Position numbers and translations under genes: made by a program
Notes under the pieces: model-generated
Database searches by the model: none
The model's input: only the letters and a program-made list of their open reading frames with translations
What the model was told of the DNA's origin: nothing
Origin: Sphingomonas sp. ERG5
GTDB taxonomy: Bacteria; Pseudomonadota; Alphaproteobacteria; Sphingomonadales; Sphingomonadaceae
Reading direction: 5' to 3'
NCBI RefSeq assembly: GCF_000803065.1
Contig: NZ_JSXI01000059.1
Location: forward strand, 100,910 to 164,909
Length of the DNA stretch: 64,000 nucleotides
Shown: piece by piece, positions 51,939-60,300 of the stretch
How the letters are laid out: each line of letters opens with the position of its first letter
Numbering within the stretch: position 1 is the stretch's first letter

Positions 51939-53461
51939 GCTGCGCTGGCCGCCAGCCGGTCGCGCAATTCGCGTTTCAGCACCTTGCCGATCGCGCTGCG
52001 CGGCAATTCATCGATCGCATGGAGTTCGGCCAGCCGCTGCGTCTTGCCGAGCTGCGCATTGGTCCACTCGCGGATCTCCTCGACGCTCGCATCAACCCCG
52101 GTGTGCGGCACATAAAAGCCCACCGGCGTCTCCCCCCATGCCTCGGACGGCACGCCGATCACGCTGCAATCGGCGACCGCCGGATGCTGCGACAGCACTG
52201 CCTCCAGGTCGGTCGGATAGATGTTGAACCCGCCCGAGATGATCAGGTCCTTCTTCCGGTCCATCAGGATCAGGAAGCCATCCTCGTCGAGGCGTCCGAC
52301 ATCGCCGTGGCGGATATAGCGATTGCCCTCGGCGTCGAACCATTCCGCTGCCTCCGATGCCTCCTTGCGGCCGTGATAGCCGGTCATCATGGTTGGCGAG
52401 CGGCCGACCACTTCACCCATCTCGCCGGGTGCGACTTCATTGCCGTCATCGTCGATCAGGCGGATCTCATGGCCGGGCAGCGGCTGGCCGACGGTGTGGA
52501 GCTTGTCGGGGAACATGGTCGCGATCAGCGCGGTCGACGCGCCGCCCTCGGTCATGCCATAATATTCGACCAGCAGGCCGGGCCAGCGCTTGAGGATGTC
52601 GGCCTTGAGCGCGGGCGAGAAAGGCGCGCTGGTGCAGGTCTTGAAGCGGAAGCTCGACAGATCGAAGCTATCGAAATCGGGCAGCGCCATCAGCCGCTGA
52701 TACTGCACCGGCACCAGCATGGTGTGGGTCGCGTGGTGGCGTTCGGCGAGTTGCAGATAGCCGCGCGCATCGAATTTCTTCATCAGCGCCGCAGTGCCAC
52801 CCCAGCCCAGCGTGGGCAGGAAGCTGACCAAAGTGGTGTTCGAATAGAGTGGCGTCGCGATCATCGTCACCGCATCGCCAAAACCGGCGGCCGAGTTTCG
52901 CGCGATATGCGCCCAGCGCATCGTGTGGCTCTGCACGATGCCCTTGGGTGTGCCGGTGGTGCCCGAGGAATAGATGATGTTGAAGCCGTCTTCGGGCGCG
53001 ATCGTCACCGGATCGGGCGTGGCGCCTTCGGGGGCGAGCCAGGTGCCGAGCGACTTCAGATGCACCAATTTGCCCGGGATGCGCTGACCGGCGAGCGTGG
53101 TCGCGGCATCGGCGTCGATAAAGGTGATGGGCGCACCGCAATCGATGATCATTGCGACGATCGCCTCGCCCGTCGCTGAGGGAGCGAGCGGTGTCGCGAC
53201 GCAGCCGGCGCGCAGCGCGCCGAGGAACACGGCGGCATATTCGATCGACGCGGCCGCGACGATCGCAACCGAATCGCCCTGCTTGACGCCGTCGCGCTGC
53301 AGGGCCGCGGCGACGCGGTCCATCAGCGCATCGAGCCCGGCATAGTCGAGTTCTCCGCCGGCTTCGGCGAGCGCGAGCCGGTCGCCTCGTTCGGTGGCAT
53401 GGGCGCGGATCAGGTCGGGCAGAGTAGCGAAGTCACTCTCGAGCATGGTGGCGGCGGTCAT
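51935..53461 (-). CDS. Acyl-CoA synthetase (AMP-forming)
   Basis: A 508-residue ANL-superfamily ligase. Motifs: phosphate loop YSSGTTGTPKGIVQSH, YGMTEGGAST, the hinge DVGRLDEDGFLILMDRKKDL IISGG, and catalytic Lys in SAIGKVLKREL. It activates a carboxylic acid to acyl-AMP then acyl-CoA; substrate unknown. GGAGAGA precedes the ATG. First gene of the pair with the thioesterase. Confidence 0.93.
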   Translation of the reverse strand: MTAATMLESDFATLPDLIRAHATERGDRLALAEAGGELDYAGLDALMDRVAAALQRDGVKQGDSVAIVAAASIEYAAVFLGALRAGCVATPLAPSATGEAIVAMIIDCGAPITFIDADAATTLAGQRIPGKLVHLKSLGTWLAPEGATPDPVTIAPEDGFNIIYSSGTTGTPKGIVQSHTMRWAHIARNSAAGFGDAVTMIATPLYSNTTLVSFLPTLGWGGTAALMKKFDARGYLQLAERHHATHTMLVPVQYQRLMALPDFDSFDLSSFRFKTCTSAPFSPALKADILKRWPGLLVEYYGMTEGGASTALIATMFPDKLHTVGQPLPGHEIRLIDDDGNEVAPGEMGEVVGRSPTMMTGYHGRKEASEAAEWFDAEGNRYIRHGDVGRLDEDGFLILMDRKKDLIISGGFNIYPTDLEAVLSQHPAVADCSVIGVPSEAWGETPVGFYVPHTGVDASVEEIREWTNAQLGKTQRLAELHAIDELPRSAIGKVLKRELRDRLAASAA

Positions 53462-53569
53462 GATCTCTCCAGGTTCCCAATGTTCGATCCGCTAGGCCAA
53501 GGGCGATGGAAATGCCATACGCAGCGTTCGAAAAACGAATCCGCCGATACGATTCTGGGGTGAGGGACA

Positions 53570-54184
53570 ATGCTTTTCTACGACGCCGTCAATCCGGCGC
53601 CCAATCCGCGCCGAGTACGCATCTACCTCGCCGAGAAGGGGTTGAGCGTTCCCACCGAGATACTCTCGATCATCAAGGGGGAGCATAAGAGCGAGGCTTT
53701 CCGCGCGGTCAATCCGCTTGGCCAGATCCCGGCGCTGCGGCTCGACGATGGTGGCGTGATCACCGAAAGCGTGTCGATCTGCCGTTTCTTCGAGGCGATG
53801 CATCCCGATCCGCCAATGTTCGGGGTCGGTCCGAAGGGTGTGGCCGATGTCGATATGTGGACGAGGCGGATCGAGATGCGGCTGATGGTCCCGCTCGGCA
53901 TGGTGTGGGCGCATACCCACCCGTTCACCGCGCGCGTCGTGAAGCCGCAATATACCGAATTTGGCGAGAGCCAGCGGCCGCGCGTTCTGGCAGCGATGGC
54001 GGAATTCGACCACGCCCTGAAGGGGCGCGAATGGCTCGATGGGAAGGGATATTCGATGGCCGATATCGTGTTGCTGACGACGATCGATTTTGCCGGCTTT
54101 GTCGGCATATCGATGCCGGTCGAACTGGAAGCGCTGCGCGACTGGCACGACAATGCCTCGGCGCGCCCGAGTGCACAGGCATGA
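53570..54184 (+). CDS. Glutathione S-transferase
   Basis: A 204-residue GST: LFYDAVNPAPNPRRVRIYLA EKGL, NPLGQIPAL (cis-Pro), GGVITESVSICRFFE (gamma-Glu site) and a helical C-terminal domain with YSMADIVLLTTIDFA. GAGGGAC precedes the ATG. Its stop overlaps the start of the SDR gene as ATGA, so both are co-translated. Confidence 0.9.
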   Translation: MLFYDAVNPAPNPRRVRIYLAEKGLSVPTEILSIIKGEHKSEAFRAVNPLGQIPALRLDDGGVITESVSICRFFEAMHPDPPMFGVGPKGVADVDMWTRRIEMRLMVPLGMVWAHTHPFTARVVKPQYTEFGESQRPRVLAAMAEFDHALKGREWLDGKGYSMADIVLLTTIDFAGFVGISMPVELEALRDWHDNASARPSAQA

Positions 54185-55002
54185 GTGGGGGCATGAGTGG
54201 GGGCATGAGCGGCGCCATGCAGGGCTCGGTCGCGATCGTCACCGGTGGCGGGACGGGGATCGGTGCGGCGGTCGTGCGGCGGCTGGCCGAACGTGGCGTC
54301 CAGTGCGTGATCAACTATGCCTCGAGCCGCGACGATGCCGAGGCGCTGGCCGCCGAAGTCGGGCAGGGGGCGATCGCGGTACAGGGCGACATCGTCGAGG
54401 ATGCCGCTTGCCGCGCGCTGGCCGCATCGGCGGTCGCGGCATTCGGGCGGATCGATTTCCTGGTCAATAATTCGGGGCGTACCAAGTTCGCCAACCATGA
54501 GGATCTCGACGCGCTGTCGGCCGAGGATTTCATCGACATCTATCGGCTCAACACGATCGCGCCGTTCCAGATGATCCGCGCCTGCGCCGCGGCGATGAAG
54601 GACGGGCCGCACAGCTCCGTGGTGAATGTCGCCTCGGTCGCCGGGGTGTTCGGCAACGGATCGTCGGTCGCCTATGCTGCGTCAAAGGGGGCGCTGACGA
54701 CGATGACCAAAAGCCTCGCCCGCTCGCTCGCCCCCGCGATCCGCGTCAACGCGGTCGCGCCGGGCTATGTCGGCACCGGCTGGTTCGAGAAGCGCCTGGG
54801 CGAAGCGGGGTTCGCCGCGCTCAACGCGCAAATCGCATCGAAGACACCGATGGCGATCGCGGCAGGGCCGGACGATATCGCCGGGCCGATCGTCATGCTG
54901 CTCGACCCCGCGAGCCGGGTGATTACCGGCGAGACCATGTTGCTCGATGCGGGCGCGCACCTTGATGTGGGCCTGTCGCGCCGGCCGGGGAAGGAAATCT
55001 AG
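54181..55002 (+). CDS. Short-chain dehydrogenase/reductase
   Basis: A classical SDR of about 270 residues: SVAIVTGGGTGIGAAVVRRL (cofactor), NNSG, catalytic Ser in VVNVASVAG, YAASK with Tyr and Lys, and INPG-like VNAVAPGYVGTG. NAD(P) dependent; substrate unknown. The 5' end has three 12-base units of ATGAGTGGGGGC type, offering ATG at 54181, 54193, 54205 and 54217. 54181 overlaps the GST stop. The N-terminal MSGGMSGGMSGAM is not part of the fold. Confidence 0.9.
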   Translation: MSGGMSGGMSGAMQGSVAIVTGGGTGIGAAVVRRLAERGVQCVINYASSRDDAEALAAEVGQGAIAVQGDIVEDAACRALAASAVAAFGRIDFLVNNSGRTKFANHEDLDALSAEDFIDIYRLNTIAPFQMIRACAAAMKDGPHSSVVNVASVAGVFGNGSSVAYAASKGALTTMTKSLARSLAPAIRVNAVAPGYVGTGWFEKRLGEAGFAALNAQIASKTPMAIAAGPDDIAGPIVMLLDPASRVITGETMLLDAGAHLDVGLSRRPGKEI

Positions 55003-55085
55003 GGGCGAGCGGCATGCGAGTTGTATTTGCCGAACTAGCCGCGCGGTGGGGCGCAAGCGGCTGGCCTCCCTGTCTCCGCGTCCGG

Positions 55086-55586
55086 TTATCGGGATGGCGA
55101 ACGATGCATGACCTTCTTGTAAGCCTCCACGATGAGCGCAGCCGCGTGGACGAGAAGCGTTAGCAGCATAAACGCGCTAGCCATCAACAGCGCATAGCCT
55201 TCAGGTGAATTTTCACCCGACACTCCGGCTCCGTAAAAGAACAGGGACGCTCCGTCTCTGAAAGTTACGAAGCTTGTCGGAATGAAAATTAGATGTACCA
55301 GCCATCGCGCTTTCAGTCGTCGGACCATTAGCCAGACGCACACCGACAATGCGATCGGGCCCAGCGTTGAGATTAGCCAACCCGTGACGGCAAGGGCGAC
55401 CTGACCTCCAGCGTTTTCTTCATAAAGATAGATACATCCATCAAGCGCCATGCGCCCAAAGAGCAGGGCGATCCCCGCTATTGCGATGCTATATAAGATC
55501 GCGACAAGTCGATTCATCTGCACAGCATCGCTGGAAAGGGGGGCGCCCGCAACTGGGTAACTAGAGGTGGGAGGAGTTATTTGCAT
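55086..55586 (-). CDS. Four-TM membrane protein, hypothetical
   Basis: A 166-residue protein with helices at about 24-46, 60-82, 88-108 and 125-148. No family recognised. Its ATG shares the last base of the upstream stop (TAATG), showing coupling with the 55586 lipoprotein gene. It lies at the edge of an AT-rich zone next to the Rhs locus; it might be an immunity-type membrane protein, but there is no direct evidence. Confidence 0.55.
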   Translation of the reverse strand: MQITPPTSSYPVAGAPLSSDAVQMNRLVAILYSIAIAGIALLFGRMALDGCIYLYEENAGGQVALAVTGWLISTLGPIALSVCVWLMVRRLKARWLVHLIFIPTSFVTFRDGASLFFYGAGVSGENSPEGYALLMASAFMLLTLLVHAAALIVEAYKKVMHRSPSR

Positions 55587-56014
55587 TAGAAGGCTGGAGG
55601 AGGGTATACCGATCTATCTTCCACGCTAACCAAATCTCCATTTCGAAATAAGACAAAGTACGACTCAGTATATCCGCCAGTGCCTTTGATCAGTCTAGAA
55701 ACGAATAATTGCCTGCTGCCTGTCAAATCGGCTGTTATTTGACAACTTGCAGGATGATCCCTGTATATTCTGTGATCGAGATCAAAACCCATCTTAATCA
55801 ATTTTTCAGAAACTGAAGCGCGGCTGAAAGACTGTTCCTTATCAAGGTGCAACTTTAATCGATTTTTACGGTCACAAGCCTCTTGAGTGACGATGGCGGA
55901 GCTGCGCCATTTTACAATGGCATTATCGCCTTGCCATTTGTTTGATGCGGCTGCGCAAGACATCGTTACACCAGATATGGAAATAAGCATAATCGTTACA
56001 TAGGGTCTTGGCAC
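55586..56014 (-). CDS. Small putative lipoprotein, AT-rich
   Basis: A 142-residue protein: short N-terminal hydrophobic stretch and a possible lipobox (SGVTMSCAAAS). The mature part ends GTGGYTESYFVLFRNGDLVS VEDRS. Not recognised. GC content is clearly lower than the chromosome average. Coupled with the downstream four-TM gene. Candidate accessory or immunity gene of the Rhs region. Confidence 0.5.
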   Translation of the reverse strand: MPRPYVTIMLISISGVTMSCAAASNKWQGDNAIVKWRSSAIVTQEACDRKNRLKLHLDKEQSFSRASVSEKLIKMGFDLDHRIYRDHPASCQITADLTGSRQLFVSRLIKGTGGYTESYFVLFRNGDLVSVEDRSVYPPPAF

Positions 56015-56135
56015 TTGTCACGCTCCACTTCTGGCTATTACCTGCCCCTGGAGTAGAGATACCGAAACGTTTTTCAGGTAGATTTATTCCAGTCGGAGTG
56101 TTGATGGGCGTCACATTGATATCAATAGCCATTGG

Positions 56136-56492
56136 TCAAGAAATATCGTTACCGCATTGGTATTCAGCCTTACCATTTGCAATTAACATCTTTCCTTTGG
56201 CAGGGAAATTTTTTGAAAAATAGCATAGGCTGGATGAGTATTCTTTATTATTTTCTGTCCAAAAAACGGAGGCGCTACCTTCTCCGTTAAGCCGTTCGGA
56301 AAATTTTGCTGTATTTCCGGGATTAATGTTTCCAAGAATCCATTTTCTACCTTGGTTATTTACGTAGACATTCTTTATGGATCTGGTTGAGTTGTTAACA
56401 ATTTCCAGAGAGCTAACGTCACTATCTGAGCATCCGCCCAATAAAGCGAGCGCCAAAAATAAGCTATATCGGATAATGGTTTTCTTGGTCAT
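56136..56492 (-). CDS. Small lipoprotein, AT-rich
   Basis: A 118-residue protein with a clear lipobox LALLGGCSDS. Mature part: SLEIVNNSTRSIKNVYVNNQ GRKW and a Cys pair near the C-terminus (SSLCYFSK, EYQCGN). Not recognised. Low GC suggests horizontal origin. It lies directly after a displaced Rhs fragment, the position where orphan immunity genes occur in such loci. Confidence 0.6.
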   Translation of the reverse strand: MTKKTIIRYSLFLALALLGGCSDSDVSSLEIVNNSTRSIKNVYVNNQGRKWILGNINPGNTAKFSERLNGEGSASVFWTENNKEYSSSLCYFSKNFPAKGKMLIANGKAEYQCGNDIS

Positions 56493-56627
56493 TTATTCAG
56501 AACCGAAAGACATTTATTGCTCATGGCAACCTCCGCCAGTTTTTGACAGACATTGAGCTAAGTTTTGCATCCCCTGCCATTAGAACGGCCCAATTGTTGA
56601 ACGTATCCATGAGAATTATACGGATTT

Positions 56628-56903
56628 TTAAATTGAACTTCGTGGGCATTGGCAAATGCAAGAGCCGAACGAGCGCCCGTTCCTGATCTGGTCATCGATG
56701 CTACCCCCATTGCCTCGCGTCAGGCTGATCCTGCGCCCGAGATCGTCATAGCCATAACTCGCCAGCACCCCAACGCCGCTGACCGCGCCATTCTCCCGGA
56801 TCGCCGTCACATTGCCCGTCACGTCATAGTCGGTCGTCACATAGAAACCGTCATTCCAGCTCTGCCGCGTCCGCCGCCCGGCTGAATCATATTGACAATT
56901 CAT
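56628..56903 (-). pseudogene. Displaced Rhs-repeat fragment
   Basis: Reads a 91-codon frame: NCQYDSAGRRTRQSWNDGFY VTTDYDVTGNV... then an unrelated 26-residue tail. The 190 bases 56709-56898 match 58678-58867 inside the large Rhs gene with only a few differences. It has no signal peptide and no core, so it is a remnant of a displaced or duplicated Rhs tip. Confidence 0.85.
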
Positions 56904-56968
56904 CTCGCTAATTCGGTATTTTATCCATTAATTCAGAATCAACAAAAACCATTGTGGCCCGTCACAAA

Positions 56969-57325
56969 TTACTCAACATCATCCATCTTAGCTGTCAAAT
57001 GCTTAGTTTTTTCACTGAAGCAGTAAATTGGCACCCCGCCGATCGATCCTGGTTTCAACTCAAAGCTAAAACATACCTTATCTGGAAACGTAATCTTACT
57101 TACGTATCGATCTTGATCTTCTAATGTTCCATTTTCTTTCTTATTCCATAGGGAGGTTGCATATTTAATATAGTAAATATCATCCGTGCTGTAATACTTA
57201 CTATTGATATTGTTGTTAGTGCTGTAATGAAGTAGTGTCCATAAATTAGCAATTGACGAAATGGTTAGTGTCAGTAGTAATATATAAAAATATAATGCTT
57301 TTATGTTTAATCTCCTGCTGAGCAT
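56969..57325 (-). CDS. Putative Rhs immunity protein
   Basis: A 118-residue AT-rich protein with one N-terminal TM (LYFYILLLTLTISSIANLWT) and a periplasmic domain having a Cys pair (DKVCFSFEL, VPIYCFSE). It overlaps the 3' end of the Rhs toxin gene by 19 bases, the standard immunity position. A membrane-anchored form suits a toxin acting in the periplasm or passing the membrane. The role is inferred from position; no immunity family was recognised. Confidence 0.6.
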   Translation of the reverse strand: MLSRRLNIKALYFYILLLTLTISSIANLWTLLHYSTNNNINSKYYSTDDIYYIKYATSLWNKKENGTLEDQDRYVSKITFPDKVCFSFELKPGSIGGVPIYCFSEKTKHLTAKMDDVE

Positions 57326-60300
57326 GTTACAATACCTTTGCTATCTATTGCCGCATGTGGCACGCCATCGTGTTTGGCTCGCCGTTTGTCACTAGGCCCA
57401 AGTGGTGATGGACCCGCGCCATTTTGATGAGTATGGATTATGAGTTGCGGGGTGTATCCTTGATATAGTACAGAAAATATCGCCTTATCGATGGTCTTGC
57501 CTGATATGCTGGCAGTAAAGCCAGATGTGTAGAAAGGAGATTTAGAGAACGCTCCGTGCCCATCGCGATGGGCAGCGATAACGCCATGTTCGCTTCCGTC
57601 CTCGAAAGCTTGAGACAAGGCGGACAACATTGCCGCTTGAATAAATGGGTCGCCAGCGGCTGGAAATCCCGCGCAACTTGCATCGAGAATCACACTTTGC
57701 GGCTCGGGTCGCATAGCTCGCATCCGATCCTGCTCGCTTTGAACGGGGACCGGAGTGTGCACAGGTGTGAGGGCTCCATCCCTGAATGCGGTAACAGTTA
57801 TGTCGCCAGGCTGTGAGCCACATCCTCCTGGCGTCACGCACCTAAGGCCGCTCGGATCCGCCCCATTGATCGGATCCCCGTCGACATAATTGTACCAGTT
57901 CATCCCATCGGCATAGCCGATCGGGTCGGTCTGCATGAAGCGCCCAAGCGTCGCCGAGTAGAGCCGCGCCTTGTAATAATAGAGGCCGATCTCCGACAGC
58001 CATGCCTGGCCGGTATATTGGAACCGACCGATATTGCCCGCACCCGGAATGCCATAGTCGTCATAGGTGTTGGTGCCGATCACCGCGCCTGTCCCATCGC
58101 TTACCGCGATCACGCTGCCGCGTTCGTCGGCGTGCAGCCAGCGCCGGTCGCTGGTGCCTGCACCTTCATACCACACCACCGGCTCATCGCTGCCCGGGCC
58201 ATAGACATAGCGCTTCAGTATCGCCCCGCCCGGATTGGCAATCTCCGCCGCCATCTCGTTGCCGTCATAAAGGAATCGGGTCGAGACATTGGTGTCATAT
58301 TCCAACAGCCGGCCGAACCCGTCATAATAGGCCGTGATCCCGCCGCTGGCGCTCTTCAGCAGATTTTCCGAGGTATAGGCATAGGTCGCCGTTCCCGAAC
58401 TGCTCAGATTGCCGCGCGCATCATAGCCAAAGCTCGTCGTTCCGCCCGCGCTGTTCGCTGCGCCATATTGATTGAGCCCGTTCGAGCTATAGTTCCGATT
58501 GACATCGACCGCCCCACGCCACGCATAGCCATCGTTCGACCGCGTCCGATCGATGATCTCGCCCGCCGGATTATAATGGAATGTCAGCGTCAGGTCGCTC
58601 GCCGTGCCCGCCAGATTCTGCGTCAGCGACGACAGCCGCGACAGGGCATCGGGCAGATAGGTCGTGCTGGTCCCGTTGCCTCGCGTCAGGCTGATCCTGC
58701 GCCCGAGATCGTCATAGCCATAGCTCGCCAGCACCCCCACGCCACTGGCCGCGCCATTCTCCCGGATCGCCGTTACATTGCCCGTCACATCATAGTCGGT
58801 CGTCACATAGAAGCCGTCATTCCAGCTCTGCCGCGTCCGCCGTCCGGCTGGATCATATTGATAATCCATCGCCCCGAATGGCTGTGCCTCCCGCGTCCGC
58901 CGGCCAAGCGCGTCATAGGACAGAATATGTTGCATCGTTCCTTTTTGCACCCCGGTCGTGCGCCCGAACAGGTCATAGCTAAACGAAACATCCACATCGG
59001 GCGCCGGCAGATCCTTCAGCGTCACCCGGTTCAAGGCGTCATAGCTGAACCCGATCACTTGTCCGTCGCGCAAGCGCCGGCTGGTCACATTGCCGTTCGC
59101 GTCATAGCCAAGCTGCTCATAATCCGACGCATTGACGGTCCCCGCGCCTTTGGTCGTCGCGGGATATTCGGTCTTCACCAGCCGGTCATGACCATCATAG
59201 CTATAGTCCGTGCGATTGCCCGCCGCATCGATGACATAATCGGCCTGGCCATTCACGGTATAGCCTGTCGTCACTTCATCGATTTGATTGACCGTGCCGA
59301 CCGCGCCCTGGACCTTTATGACCTGACCCGCCGCATCATAAATGGTCTTGCCGATCCGGTCGCCCGCCGTGCCCCCGGCGCATGCGTCCACCGGCAAACC
59401 GCCGCCCGACAAGACACCCGCCGCGCCGATCGCCGGATACAGCGCCTTGTTCATCCGTGCCGTGGTGCATAGCGGACGTCCGACCGCATCATAGCTGATC
59501 TGCTGAACCGTCTCCGCCGCTCCCGTGCCCGCCAGGGCTGCGATGACCGGGCGGCCCGCACTATCATAGACGGTCGCCTTCCTCTGCTGCACGGCGAACC
59601 CCGCCCAATCCGCATCGGTTGCGCTCGCGACAGTGCCGGTCTCGGCCAGCGTCACCTGGCCGTCGAGATTATAGGTCATGCGCTGCGCCACTGGCTTGCG
59701 GACCCCCGCACCATCGGGATCAGGGCCGACAATCCCCGTCACTTGCCGCGCGATATCGTAACGCGAGGTGACCGTGTCCGCGGCGCCCGGCAAGGGACCG
59801 TCGACCGTCAGCACATTGCCGATAATGTCATAGGTCCGCCCCGCCGAGGACAGGACCGCGCCATCGCCCGTTTTCATCGTGACCGACACCGGCAGCGTGT
59901 TGTTGGCGCCCGATCCTTCCGCATAAGCCGTCGCATAGCCATATTGCGTGATCAGCTCGTCCGCCGTCCCCTGGCAATTTCCCAGCGTCTGGCAAGCGGC
60001 GCTGGAAACCAGAACCGGTGGCGTCACCTCCGATTCCCCGACAGCGCCATTATACTTGTAATAATATTTCTTCGTTTCGTACGTGAAGCGCGTTTGCGCG
60101 CGCGGCGCACCCACCGTCGCCGCGGGCAGGGTGATCGCGATCGGGTTGGCGAATATATCATAGCTATAGGATGTCACATTCCCCTTGGGGTCGGTGAAAT
60201 CCGACGGCCGGTAACAGGCAACCGCCGGCCGGTAGCCCGTGCCGCAATCAATGCTGTAGGTCGCCTGTGTCGTGAGCGCCGCGCCGCCGACCGACGGTTT

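Noticed and set aside
58018..59472. 484-codon and other long plus-strand ORFs across the Rhs gene
   Set aside because: They mirror the repeated YD codons of the Rhs gene on the other strand; low-complexity Arg/Ile/Ala sequence, no ribosome site.
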